This document shows positions 1 to 8,404 of a DNA stretch of 19,961 nucleotides, in pieces. The stretch is from the NCBI GenBank assembly GCA_964577145.1, contig CAZNXM010000030.1, forward strand, positions 1 through 19,961, in the 5' to 3' direction. Both the position numbers and the translations under genes were made by a program. Under the pieces are notes generated by a model. It was not told the origin of the DNA. It made no database searches and worked only from the letters and a program-made list of their open reading frames with translations. The stretch comes from MGIIa-K1 sp964577145. GTDB lineage: Archaea; Thermoplasmatota; Poseidoniia; Poseidoniales; Poseidoniaceae. The number at the start of each line of letters is the position of its first letter. Position 1 is the stretch's first letter.

Positions 1-111
1 CGGTCATAGCGGTGGTGTTTACCCGGTCCCATCCCGAACCCGGAAGTCAAGCCCATCTGCGTCAGTCCCGGTACTGTGGTGCGAGAGCCCACGGGAATGG
101 CTGTCACTGTG
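1..111 (+). rRNA. rrf: 5S ribosomal RNA, 5' end cut off by window edge
   Basis: The first ~110 bases match the archaeal 5S rRNA pattern. There is the GGTCATAGCGG start region, the highly conserved loop around CCCATCCCGAACCCGGAAGT (positions 28-47), and the CCCGGTACTGTGGT arm. Bases 1-4 (CGGT) can pair with ACTG at 106-109 as the inner part of the terminal stem, so only a few 5' bases are missing. The 3' end is placed at about 109-115, just before a pyrimidine/T-rich tract. No 23S or 16S sequence is visible here, so linkage to the rRNA operon cannot be judged. Confidence 0.93.
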
Positions 112-125
112 CCCCTCTCTTTTCC
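112..125 (+). terminator. Pyrimidine/T-rich tract after 5S rRNA, possible terminator
   Basis: Directly after the predicted 5S 3' end there is a C/T-only stretch containing TCTTTT (118-123). Archaeal RNA polymerase commonly terminates at T-rich tracts without needing a hairpin. The run is short and interrupted by C, so this is a weak call; the stem-loop plus TTTT at 166-203 is an alternative end point. Confidence 0.35.
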
Positions 126-141
126 TCGGAGAACCCCCGCA

Positions 142-161
142 TGTTCGCCTTCGGGCGAACA
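142..161 (+). other. Perfect 8-bp stem-loop with UUCG tetraloop
   Basis: TGTTCGCC-TTCG-GGCGAACA folds into a perfect 8-bp stem closed by C(UUCG)G, a known extra-stable RNA tetraloop. It lies about 30 bases after the 5S rRNA end and 110 bases before aIF6. It could be part of a processing or termination structure, a small RNA together with the next stem-loop, or a leader element of aIF6. Only the fold is seen; the function is unknown. Confidence 0.5.
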
Positions 162-165
162 ATTC

Positions 166-203
166 GGCCGCATCCTGCCAATACGGCAGTGGTGCGGCCT
201 TTT
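166..203 (+). terminator. Stem-loop followed by TTTT, possible terminator or small-RNA end
   Basis: GGCCGCA (166-172) pairs with TGCGGCC (193-199), and the inner CTGCC (175-179) pairs with GGCAG (185-189), separated by a small internal loop. TTTT follows at 200-203. This resembles a factor-independent terminator on the + strand. Four bases separate it from the UUCG stem-loop at 142-161, so the two may form one structured RNA. It could end the 5S transcript or act in the aIF6 leader. Confidence 0.4.
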
Positions 204-271
204 CTCGTTGGGAGTCCTTGACTCTCACAGAAGCATTTTACCCCCCCCACCAAGGATAACGAGGGATACAG

Positions 272-934
272 ATGGGAATAACCACAAGCGACATGCTCGG
301 ATCAGACCAGGTAGGCATCTACCTAGCAGTCTGTGGCAATGTTGTTTTTCATCCTGCTGAACTCGGTGAGGAAGCTTGTTCTCGTATTGATGAGTACATT
401 GGTCTTGAACGTCATGCCATGAGTATCGGTGGTTCAAACCTCGTTGGTGCGTTGATCGCTGGAACTACCAAAGGATTGGCAGTTGCTGACATTGCTACCG
501 AGAGAGATATCGATGCATTGACCTCTTTTGGCGATGTTGTCGTAATGGAAGGCGGAGTAAATACTGCTGGTAACCTACTATTATGCAATGAAAATGGCGC
601 AATTGCATCCCCTGCAATTCCCGAAGATGGAGTTGAAATTATTTCTGAAGTTATTGGGGTACCTGTTGGCGTCACCAGTATCGCTGGAGAAGATGTAGTG
701 GGTTCACTTGCAGCTGCAAATGACCACGGTGTTGTTCTCCACCCTGATGTACATCCTGAAGAAGTACTGATGATTGAAGATTTACTACAGGTTCCGCCAA
801 TGGTTGGAACTGTGGCCTTTGGCTCACCGTACGTGGGTGCAGGAATTGCTTGTTCAAACAATGGTGCAATAGCAGGGCGTGAAACAACAGGTCCTGAATT
901 AAATCGAATTGAGGACGCCTTAGGACTCATCTAA
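272..934 (+). CDS. eif6: Translation initiation factor aIF6
   Basis: This is the archaeal homologue of eIF6, the anti-association factor that binds the large ribosomal subunit and blocks premature joining of the small subunit. The 220-residue length fits the family (about 220). The sequence shows the repeated pentein-type modules, each with a glycine-rich GS/GG turn: IGGSNLVGALIAGTTKG, MEGGVNTAGNLLLCNENGA, SIAGEDVVGSLAAANDHGV and AFGSPYVGAGIACSNNGAI. The ATG at 272 is chosen because GAGGG at 261-265 is a usable Shine-Dalgarno motif six bases upstream, and because MGITTSDMLGSDQVGIYLAV aligns with the usual family start. The gene lies between the 5S rRNA and purC, 20 bases before the longest purC frame, so it may be co-transcribed with purC. 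Confidence 0.95.
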   Translation: MGITTSDMLGSDQVGIYLAVCGNVVFHPAELGEEACSRIDEYIGLERHAMSIGGSNLVGALIAGTTKGLAVADIATERDIDALTSFGDVVVMEGGVNTAGNLLLCNENGAIASPAIPEDGVEIISEVIGVPVGVTSIAGEDVVGSLAAANDHGVVLHPDVHPEEVLMIEDLLQVPPMVGTVAFGSPYVGAGIACSNNGAIAGRETTGPELNRIEDALGLI

Positions 935-966
935 ATCGCTCCATTTTCAGATATTTGCCTTTGGCA

Positions 967-1911
967 ATGTTGAAAGACGGTATGCACGGGCTACTGTTCA
1001 TGGGCGAATGTCTCTATGCCGGTAAGGTCAAGCAAGTTTGGTCAACCGATGACCCTGATATCCTCGAGTTCAGATACACTAACCAAATTTCGGTTTTTGA
1101 CCAAATTATCCCCTCTTTGATACCGAGGAAAGGCGAATCTTTGAATCGAACAACCTGTCATTGGTTCGACCTAGTGGAAAAGGAAGGAATTTGTCGTACT
1201 CATATCGTTGAACGCAATGCTACTGACCGCTGTCTTGTTCGCCGGGTAGATATTTACCGTGAGCCAGGGACTGTTCCGCGAGATGGAGAATGGGTATTCG
1301 TCCCATTGGAACTGGTTTGCCGTCACCATCTAGCAGGTTCTGGCTGGCGCAGATATACTAGAGGTGAATTGAGTGCTGAGGAACTTGGATTCGCTGCAGG
1401 TACAGAACTGGAACAAGGTGTAAAATTGCCAATGCCATACATTGAAATCACCACTAAATTCGAATCATATGATAGATTAATTGACAGAGAAGAAGCTCTT
1501 GAAATTTCTAATATCACCGGTGAGGAATTGGATAGTTTACTCGATGTAGTAATCAAGGTAGATGCACTAATTGAGCGTGAGGCTGCTCTTCGCGGATTAA
1601 TCCATGTTGACGGCAAGAAGGAATTTGCTCTAGGGCCAGGTCGTGTCCCTGTATTGGTGGATTCATTTGGTACTCTTGATGAGGACCGGTGGTGGGATGC
1701 AGCAGAATACGCCAAGGGCAATATTGTCCAACTTTCCAAAGAATTTGTGCGCCAGCATTACATTGGCACAGGTCACCAAGAAGAACTCAGGATTGCTCGT
1801 GAAACTGGTGCTGAGGACCCACCGATTCCGGCACTACCACAGCAAGTTATCGATGATACTGCTGAACTTTATGCATCGATGTATGAACGCTTGACTGGAA
1901 TCGAATTCTAA
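967..1911 (+). CDS. purC: Phosphoribosylaminoimidazole-succinocarboxamide synthase (SAICAR synthetase)
   Basis: PurC catalyses the ATP-dependent joining of aspartate to CAIR in de novo purine synthesis, in the cytoplasm. Family features visible are the N-terminal LYAGKVKQVWSTDDPDIL (glycine/lysine ATP-binding strand), ISVFDQIIPSLIPRKGESLN, VPLELVCRHHLAGSGW (compare the family's R-x-x-x-x-GSxW) and the late FALGPGRVPVLVDSFGTLDEDRWW, equivalent to the acidic GxLxDExxTPDSSRxW motif. At about 315 residues it is longer than short bacterial PurC (~240) and nearer the yeast length. The open frame begins at TTG 955, but ATG codons at 967, 982 and 1000 are all possible. None has a clear Shine-Dalgarno sequence, and homology would also fit M at 982 or 1000. 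Its TAA stop touches the stop of the convergent gene. Confidence 0.92.
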   Translation: MLKDGMHGLLFMGECLYAGKVKQVWSTDDPDILEFRYTNQISVFDQIIPSLIPRKGESLNRTTCHWFDLVEKEGICRTHIVERNATDRCLVRRVDIYREPGTVPRDGEWVFVPLELVCRHHLAGSGWRRYTRGELSAEELGFAAGTELEQGVKLPMPYIEITTKFESYDRLIDREEALEISNITGEELDSLLDVVIKVDALIEREAALRGLIHVDGKKEFALGPGRVPVLVDSFGTLDEDRWWDAAEYAKGNIVQLSKEFVRQHYIGTGHQEELRIARETGAEDPPIPALPQQVIDDTAELYASMYERLTGIEF

Positions 1912-2544
1912 TCAGATATGCGCACGGAGTAAGACTCCGGAATCACGCTTTTCTGCTGATCTTAGCAATGCTACAAGATGCTTAGCGGCATCATGTGCGC
2001 CGCCGTCTAATGGCTCATCTGAGGATGGATTCCAGCATCTAGAAACAATGCTTTTGCGCAATGTGGTGACTTCAGTATTACTGAGCCATCCGTGTGATTC
2101 CATTCTTCCAACTCCACTTTGCAAACTCGTGTTTAACAGACGTGTTCCAAGTAATTCGAGAAGCGTTTCCATCCTTTCCCACCCCTCCTGATTTCTGCCC
2201 GAGGGGCGGACCCACATTTTCAGATAGGTAAGGGGGGAGCCATCACCGTATGGAAATCTACCAAATCTTTCTCTCGAGATTCCAGCTTCAAGAGGTGCTG
2301 GGCGATTTTGTCTATCAAGTTCAATACATGACAAAAAGAATAGATTTGCATCGTCCCAAGGAATCGCTTTACGACTCGATGCATCTGCAATACCTTGACT
2401 TGCTAGACGAATTAGTAAGTCATCATCATTTGAAATCAAATCTGGCCAAGTATCATTCAGCAAAGCCTGTTCCACTGCAGCGGTTCTCGGTAGAATCGCA
2501 TCGAGAGTGAAGAACGGCGTAGTACCGGCCAATGCGTCTTCCAT
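1912..2544 (-). CDS. Hypothetical protein, 210 residues
   Basis: I do not recognise this family. The product is predicted to be soluble: there is no signal peptide or membrane helix. Visible traits are an acidic, helical N-terminal half (VEQALLNDTWPDLISNDDDLLIRLASQGIAD), a central SGRNQEGWERMETLLELLGTRLLN segment and a basic C-terminus. Several short tryptophan-containing patches (NDTWPD, MWVRPSG, GWER, SHGWLS) suggest a folded domain. The ATG at 2544 lies 31 bases downstream of the giant surface protein's stop, so the two are probably co-transcribed and this gene comes second. Its TGA stop is directly adjacent to the purC TAA on the other strand. The uninterrupted frame and operon position support a real gene; no function is proposed. 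Confidence 0.75.
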   Translation of the reverse strand: MEDALAGTTPFFTLDAILPRTAAVEQALLNDTWPDLISNDDDLLIRLASQGIADASSRKAIPWDDANLFFLSCIELDRQNRPAPLEAGISRERFGRFPYGDGSPLTYLKMWVRPSGRNQEGWERMETLLELLGTRLLNTSLQSGVGRMESHGWLSNTEVTTLRKSIVSRCWNPSSDEPLDGGAHDAAKHLVALLRSAEKRDSGVLLRAHI

Positions 2545-2575
2545 ATTCTTCGCCCAGCACCGGTCATTGATGAAT

Positions 2576-5500
2576 TCAACGGTCCTTCAGGAAGGAATCC
2601 ATTCTACCGGCAAGGTCCTCTTTTGATGATGCTGCAGGCGCATTTCCATCGGTTGAAATCTCTCTCCTTAGAGCAGATAACCTACCACTAGCAGTTTCAT
2701 CGTCGATATCGATGACCTCTTCTTCTGGTTCTTGTGGAGGTGGAGAAATTTCTTCTGGTTCAGGTGTGATTGAAATATCGTCAAGACTCATGTCATCAAC
2801 TTCGGGTTCAATCGTCATCTCCACAACCTTTTCTTCTTTCTTCGGAGAGGTTTTCTTTGAGGTTTTATCTCTTGGTGTACGGACATGTTTTGGCCTGATC
2901 ACTCCTAATAGCCAAGCTATTGCAACCATGATTACCGCTATTGAAAGCGTCCACAAGAGGTCTGTCGATTCATATGTAATCGCTGGAACCTTTCCTGCAT
3001 TAACAGCCTTTGAATCATCAGTCAAATCATCATCTACATCCCATGGGGAAGTGCATGAGATAGAAGCGGTGAGTGTATCACCGGATGCCAATTCAGATGG
3101 TCTCTTAATCTGAAGAATAGGTGCATGTGAACTACCAGCAATGTCAACGAATAGGTCTCTTGACCAGTCGGCAGATGTTAGGCTGAGAATACAAGGAGTT
3201 CCCTCCAATTTTTCGTAACCTTGACGATTGATGGATATTGTAATCCAATTACTGTCAACCTCAAGGCCGGCGATTCCAATATTCCAGCCGGATTCACGTG
3301 CGATGTGGGAACTGCTTTCCTTGAATAAAATAGCACCTGAGGAGTCGATAATCACAATTTCAATTCCAATTAGTCCGGGCTCTGGGTTCCATGAGCTCAG
3401 GCTTAGGTTGGTGGACATATTTTCTCCAGGATTGAGCCTAATTACTGCGCTATCAAGCATTTCTCCACGATCGCTTCGCAACCAAGCATTTGCAACCAAT
3501 TCGTAATTAGGGTCAGCAGTAATGGTACAATTTGACCAAGTCCTACTCATAGATTCAATTCCAAGACTACTGAGATTACCATACATCGAAGTACACCCAA
3601 CTTCATGATTGGGCATCTCCATACCTACGAGGTGTAGGCTTACTCCTTGGTGAGTAATATTTTTCCTAGTTTCTGGAATTGTAATTAGAGAGGATGATGC
3701 TCCTTCAGAAATAGAGTCAATATCGATGCTAACTTTTTGACCACTTCTTCCAGTATGCACCGTTTTGCTAGTAGCGATTACATCAGAATCTTGAATTGAA
3801 ATTGGTAGTTCCAATTGACCAAGGACAGGGTGTACTACGACTAACCTCACTTGAATTCCAGTCCCATCCCAATCATTTGGCATCAAAGTTACCGGTAGTG
3901 CAAGGACTTCACCTGGTGCAACAACCACTATGCCTTCACCTTCTGCAGTCCATCCAGAAGGAAGGTCAGCGATGCTGAGGTCCATTATTGCAACATCATT
4001 ACCGGTATTTTCTATCCATGCTGTTGCATGTGAGAACATTCCATCTCTGGCAAACCATGCACCTTTAGCACCCAATTCGATTCCAGGGGCGGAACCAACT
4101 CGTACAGGGACTTCTTCTACGACTTGTCCAGAACCATCGCCATCTGAAATTCGAATTCTGATTACACCAACTTCTCCTGCGACTGCATCTAGTGGTGGCG
4201 TGACATTTACTGTGATTAGCGAAGTACTGCCTGGGTCCATTTCTTCGGAGTTGAGAGGCAATTCTACGCTCCAACCCTCTCCTGCCTTCGAAAACCATGG
4301 TGCTTGTGGGTCGTTACCTAATTGTTCGACCATCAATTCGATACTACCTCCTTCTGGTGGCACTTCCAAACTCGTGTTGGATAAGTCAAAGCGCCAGCCT
4401 GATACTGCTACGACATTCAGACTAATATCCACACTCTCCATCATATCAAATCCATCAGAGGTCATTGCAAGTGATAATTCTGCAGTCGTTCCTGCCCAGC
4501 AATCATCGGGAACTTGCAGTGATAGTGCGACCGTTTGATTAGCATAAATTGCCAATTGAGAAACACCGATCCCAGTTGCATCCCAACTCGATGTATCTCC
4601 TCCAATATGTGTGATGTTGAAAGTAGGAGATAGATCGAGACTATCGATGGTATTTCCAACATTTGTCATCGTTAAGTTGAGAGATAAATCTTCACCCGGT
4701 ACCACATTGATTGTATTGCCTTGTTCAACACTAACATTCCATCGATGGTCAGGCCTTGCTTGTACAGTGATAGAGGCTGAATCAGAAACCGTTTCATCAC
4801 CCATACTCGTCCAGTCGAAAATTATCTGGAAATCCTCTCGGGCAGGGATATCGTTCGGTAGCGTTACCCATACCGGTGCCATTGTTAGCGAGCCAGGACC
4901 AAGGGTTCTCTGCGCATTTGGAATTTCAAATGTGATTATTGGAGGTGCCGAAAGGTTACCTGCTGCAGTATGGCCCGCTAGTGTGAAAGTATCCTCTCCA
5001 TTACCTGGATTTTCAAGACGCAGTATGATTTTTGTTCGTTCACTGACATTGAATACTGAACCTTCATCTGGAGATACAACTTGAGCATCGGTTCTGAAAA
5101 CTTGCAGAATATGTAAGGAAAGTGAAAGGTTGCTAGATGGAGCAACTTCGGCACTTTGGTTGAAGAAGTGCCTGTACGGTTGTGCATCAACTGGCAAGTC
5201 TAGAATCAATGAACCACTTGCTAGACCACTTCCAGATAATTCCAGAATATTCCCATTGATGGCCAGTGAACCACTTGTACTCCATGTCCAATCCTCTTTG
5301 ATCATTCCAGCCTCAGCCATATTCCAACGAATTATTCCATTTGCAGGCATATTTGCTTCCACTGACCACGTGAGTCCAGTAGTGGGAACCGTGCGCACAT
5401 GAGGCATTTCAGATGCAGTTTCGGAAGCTTCGACTACGATATCGAAATCTTCACAAATCATATCTTGGCCTTCTCCAATACACATTGTAAGAGTTGTACT

Positions 5501-8110
5501 TGTCGTTTGGCCAATGCCTTCACCACTGGGCACTTCTATTTCGACACGAAATTCCTCTTCTGAAGAGGGGTCCATTTCCACACTGAAAATTTCCTGACCA
5601 GATGAATCGATTAATTTCGGAGTAACTCCCCATGATGTCGATGTCCAGCGAAGGTCAGTAGTTGTCTCTTGGGCATTTCCAAGGTTCTCAACCAAAAGCC
5701 ACACATTGGCGCTATCACCAGGACGACCTTGTCCACTCGCTTCAGAAAGTCCACTTGGGCCCTGAAGTGATAGTCCTCGAGTTCTCTGTACCTCCAAAGG
5801 TAGAACCACATTTGTTGAAATGGACGAATCTTGGTCGAGTGTTAGAGTCAGTGGAATTTGTGCGTCATCTGAGCCGAGAGCGTCAGAGGGGACTGAAAAC
5901 GAGAATTCTACCGTAGTAGTCACATCTCGTTGCAGGTTCTGGGTAAGTTCAGAAGCATCAACCGGAGAAAAGGACCATCCGTCAGGCAAACTCGAATCAT
6001 CATACGATAGTGTCCAGTCTGCATTCCTACTTCCCAAATTCAACAGGTCTATCTCAATTGTCGATGTAGTACCCGGAAGTGTTCGAGAAACTAAACTCGG
6101 GATTTGGATCTGCGCCACATATGGCTCCAATACAACTAGAGTTGTGTTGAATACGTCATTATCAGTACGAGTTTGTGTGACATTGGAATTAGGGTCGAGA
6201 ATCAACTCGACTGTATGTATGCCCAAGGTCGCTTCAACATCTACACTGAATGTAATCGGGCCACCCTCTCCAGATGGCGCAACAGCTTCAGCAATATTCA
6301 CTCGATGACTCTTGATAATTTGCCCATCGAGTAGAATGCGTGCATCTACTGGGTCAGGAGTGTCAATTACTCCGATATTGGAGAATTGTCCCGTGATGGT
6401 AACCATTTCCCCGGGGTCCGGGTCAGTTGGGGTAAAACCGAGACCTCTCCCATCTGCAAGAGGTGCTAAATCGGCCTTGGCCTCTGAGATTAGGGCATCA
6501 CCAACCAATATGTCCAGATGTCCATCTCCATCCATATCTGCAATTGCAGGTGCTGCCCATGTTCTGTGTGGAACATCAATTGGTGCACTCCATCCACTAG
6601 AGATGTCTGCAGCAGCACCAGTATCACCGTCCCAAGCAAATATTCTGCGGCCGAATGGAACGAGCAATTCAGGGTCACCTTCGCCATCGAGATCGATCCA
6701 AATTGGAGCTGCTACCGCGATTTCGTCGTTGTCGACCCCACTACCTCTTTGCATGGTTCTAGCCCATTCTTTGAATGGTGGGTCGATTGAAATGTCATGG
6801 CATCCTGCCAGTCCTTCTCTATCGGCGTTCCAGTTAGAATCAGAGTACCAAGTAGCCCAACAGACTCTGTCGCTAATGCCATTTCCAGTAGTATCTATCG
6901 CAATAGGCTCAGAATCGGCATAGCCATTTTGCGCTCTAAATCTCCAGATTTCAGTAGTGCTTGTCAATTCCATCCCGACATATTGTGCACCCATTCCTCC
7001 TGTTGCGCCATTTTCATCTACAGGTAGAGTTAGAATCATTTCTGGTGCGGCATCGGAATCAAGCTGAGTGATAACAGGTCCAGGTAGACGTAAACGCGGT
7101 GTGTCTGAATCCGTATCTGTATTTTGAATCCCCACTCTTTCCCAGTCCAATGATCCGGTGGGGCCATCCAATCTCCAAATCCACATATTCCCGCTATTGG
7201 CATCAACTGTGGTCAATACAACTGCTCCACTATCGTCATCGAGAGCAGCGAACGCAGGGTCAGAGGGATGAGTTCCTCTATCAAGGGAAACTTGCCAATC
7301 AGGGTCTGAGGATTGCAAACCCAGCGGCATTGAAATCACAGTGGGTTCATCAGTTGTCACATCGACTACTGCAAGTACCATTTCGGGTGTTCCATCTAAG
7401 GAAAGGTCGGCTAGAAGGGGTTGAGTGACTGCCTTATGATTGGACTGACTTGTGAATACGTGTGGGCTTGTGATGCCTAATCGCAAATCTCCATCTGACC
7501 AAGACCATACTCGCTCGTTCGAATGTCCATTTGAGGACCACCCGGATTCATCACATGTGAGATCTGGTGCCCAAAGGTCAACCTTGAGAGCGGAGCTGGT
7601 ATCGTATGCTAATGCGATTTCCATTTTACCATCACCATCGACATCGACGATTAGTGGCGTGGAGCGAATATAATCGGCTTCACCGAGGTTGACATCCCAA
7701 GCAATCTTTGCACTTCCACCTTCAATTATTGTGAGATGGCGCTCATCATTCCCAGAGTCAGTTCGAGTCATTACGGCAAAGAGGTTACCATCCCCGCATC
7801 GCTCAAGTGCACCAGGTGGTGAGGTAATAGAAGCGGTCAAATTTGCGATTGCAACACCGTATCCATCAGCGCCTAATCCTGAATCAAATGCGACCCAGTT
7901 AATTGTAGGGTTAGTCATAGTTATCATTCCTGAATCACCATGTGCTGGCAGAATTCTAGAATGTCCAGGGTCGCGTCCATATTGTGCCCAAGGTTGAGAT
8001 AGCGGGTCCCATGTTCCAGACTCTTCGTCTGCGATTGTTGGTGGGACGATTACAATAGTCGACAAGAGGAGTACTGAAAGCATCAGATAGGCTCTACTTC
8101 GACTATGCAT
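2576..8110 (-). CDS. Giant exported surface protein with FG-GAP propeller, CARDB and repeated Ig-like domains
   Basis: An 1844-residue predicted cell-surface protein. Order of parts: signal peptide (1-27, hydrophobic core LMLSVLLLSTIVIV); an FG-GAP/VCBS-like beta-propeller with calcium-loop-like motifs near 156-167 (DVDGDGKMEIAL), 235-247, 350-362, 472-486 and 524-538 (DMDGDGHLDILV); a CARDB-like domain at about 548-662; then a chain of NEW3/Ig-like beta-sandwich units, each marked by a [LT]xNxGN-type turn near 692, 810, 1035, 1152, 1265 and 1370. One membrane helix follows at about 1718-1738, then RPKH and a highly charged ~105-residue cytoplasmic tail rich in K, then E/P. Family knowledge suggests adhesion or ligand binding outside the cell; the substrate is unknown. 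ATG 8110 is supported by GGAGGT at 8116-8121, five bases upstream. Confidence 0.93.
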   Translation of the reverse strand: MHSRSRAYLMLSVLLLSTIVIVPPTIADEESGTWDPLSQPWAQYGRDPGHSRILPAHGDSGMITMTNPTINWVAFDSGLGADGYGVAIANLTASITSPPGALERCGDGNLFAVMTRTDSGNDERHLTIIEGGSAKIAWDVNLGEADYIRSTPLIVDVDGDGKMEIALAYDTSSALKVDLWAPDLTCDESGWSSNGHSNERVWSWSDGDLRLGITSPHVFTSQSNHKAVTQPLLADLSLDGTPEMVLAVVDVTTDEPTVISMPLGLQSSDPDWQVSLDRGTHPSDPAFAALDDDSGAVVLTTVDANSGNMWIWRLDGPTGSLDWERVGIQNTDTDSDTPRLRLPGPVITQLDSDAAPEMILTLPVDENGATGGMGAQYVGMELTSTTEIWRFRAQNGYADSEPIAIDTTGNGISDRVCWATWYSDSNWNADREGLAGCHDISIDPPFKEWARTMQRGSGVDNDEIAVAAPIWIDLDGEGDPELLVPFGRRIFAWDGDTGAAADISSGWSAPIDVPHRTWAAPAIADMDGDGHLDILVGDALISEAKADLAPLADGRGLGFTPTDPDPGEMVTITGQFSNIGVIDTPDPVDARILLDGQIIKSHRVNIAEAVAPSGEGGPITFSVDVEATLGIHTVELILDPNSNVTQTRTDNDVFNTTLVVLEPYVAQIQIPSLVSRTLPGTTSTIEIDLLNLGSRNADWTLSYDDSSLPDGWSFSPVDASELTQNLQRDVTTTVEFSFSVPSDALGSDDAQIPLTLTLDQDSSISTNVVLPLEVQRTRGLSLQGPSGLSEASGQGRPGDSANVWLLVENLGNAQETTTDLRWTSTSWGVTPKLIDSSGQEIFSVEMDPSSEEEFRVEIEVPSGEGIGQTTSTTLTMCIGEGQDMICEDFDIVVEASETASEMPHVRTVPTTGLTWSVEANMPANGIIRWNMAEAGMIKEDWTWSTSGSLAINGNILELSGSGLASGSLILDLPVDAQPYRHFFNQSAEVAPSSNLSLSLHILQVFRTDAQVVSPDEGSVFNVSERTKIILRLENPGNGEDTFTLAGHTAAGNLSAPPIITFEIPNAQRTLGPGSLTMAPVWVTLPNDIPAREDFQIIFDWTSMGDETVSDSASITVQARPDHRWNVSVEQGNTINVVPGEDLSLNLTMTNVGNTIDSLDLSPTFNITHIGGDTSSWDATGIGVSQLAIYANQTVALSLQVPDDCWAGTTAELSLAMTSDGFDMMESVDISLNVVAVSGWRFDLSNTSLEVPPEGGSIELMVEQLGNDPQAPWFSKAGEGWSVELPLNSEEMDPGSTSLITVNVTPPLDAVAGEVGVIRIRISDGDGSGQVVEEVPVRVGSAPGIELGAKGAWFARDGMFSHATAWIENTGNDVAIMDLSIADLPSGWTAEGEGIVVVAPGEVLALPVTLMPNDWDGTGIQVRLVVVHPVLGQLELPISIQDSDVIATSKTVHTGRSGQKVSIDIDSISEGASSSLITIPETRKNITHQGVSLHLVGMEMPNHEVGCTSMYGNLSSLGIESMSRTWSNCTITADPNYELVANAWLRSDRGEMLDSAVIRLNPGENMSTNLSLSSWNPEPGLIGIEIVIIDSSGAILFKESSSHIARESGWNIGIAGLEVDSNWITISINRQGYEKLEGTPCILSLTSADWSRDLFVDIAGSSHAPILQIKRPSELASGDTLTASISCTSPWDVDDDLTDDSKAVNAGKVPAITYESTDLLWTLSIAVIMVAIAWLLGVIRPKHVRTPRDKTSKKTSPKKEEKVVEMTIEPEVDDMSLDDISITPEPEEISPPPQEPEEEVIDIDDETASGRLSALRREISTDGNAPAASSKEDLAGRMDSFLKDR

Positions 8111-8115
8111 ACGCT

Positions 8116-8121
8116 ACCTCC
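8116..8121 (-). promoter_or_regulatory. Shine-Dalgarno sequence of giant surface protein gene
   Basis: ACCTCC on the + strand reads GGAGGT on the - strand, five bases before the ATG at 8110. It is a strong anti-16S match, fixes the start and shows that this mRNA has a leader. Confidence 0.75.
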
Positions 8122-8157
8122 CTACTCCTATCTGCCACTTAGGGGTTGTTGATGCTT

Positions 8158-8174
8158 TGGGCCCGTAGGGCCCA
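8158..8174. repeat. Perfect inverted repeat in divergent intergenic region
   Basis: TGGGCCC-GTA-GGGCCCA is a perfect 7-bp inverted repeat with a 3-base centre. It continues into the palindrome CCCATGGG at 8171-8178. It lies about 48 bases upstream of the giant surface protein's start codon and 100 bases upstream of the rpo7 TATA-like box. It may be a regulator-binding site or an RNA hairpin in the leader of the surface-protein mRNA. Confidence 0.5.
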
Positions 8175-8197
8175 TGGGAAAGGCGTTTGAACAGGAG

Positions 8198-8225
8198 AAA
8201 ATTCCCACCGAAATGGGATAATTTT
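8198..8225. repeat. Imperfect inverted repeat in divergent intergenic region
   Basis: AAAATTCCCA (8198-8207) is mirrored by TGGGATAATTTT (8214-8225) apart from an extra TA in the second arm; the spacer is CCGAAA. It stands midway between the two divergent genes, and the AT-rich outer arms could contribute to promoter elements on either strand. The role is not known. Confidence 0.4.
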
Positions 8226-8258
8226 GCCCAACCAGAACAGTAGCCTCCGGCGCTTCCA

Positions 8259-8265
8259 TTAAATA
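8259..8265 (+). promoter_or_regulatory. TATA-like box, probable promoter of rpo7 operon
   Basis: TTAAATA resembles an archaeal TATA box. Transcription would be expected to begin about 25 bases downstream, near 8285-8292, giving a leader of roughly 115 bases before the ATG at 8405. The leader contains GAGGC-AGAAAA-GCCTC (8336-8351), a small possible hairpin. The box lies in a 294-base intergenic region and could in principle also serve the opposite strand. Confidence 0.45.
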
Positions 8266-8404
8266 CCGGTCACCGGTCGCCGACTTGACTTCGGTTACTC
8301 TTCTCTCCCGAGGCGCTCGCCGGTGAAGGACGGATGAGGCAGAAAAGCCTCCTTCGTCTTCCGATGAGCAACTCTCTGAGAAGTGCTCCGAGGAGGTGCA
8401 AAAT

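Noticed and set aside
12..221. Open frames over the 5S rRNA and following stem-loops
   Set aside because: They overlap the 5S rRNA and have no coding features.
412..930. 172-codon - strand frame opposite aIF6
   Set aside because: Antisense shadow of a well-supported aIF6 gene; its Ser/Thr/Pro-rich translation has no family resemblance.
3930..4538. 202-codon open frame on the + strand inside the giant surface protein gene, with others at 5820-6308 and 6312-6923
   Set aside because: They are antisense shadows: low-complexity Ser/Thr/Pro-rich translations with no domain, no Shine-Dalgarno sequence, and fully within a strongly supported - strand gene.
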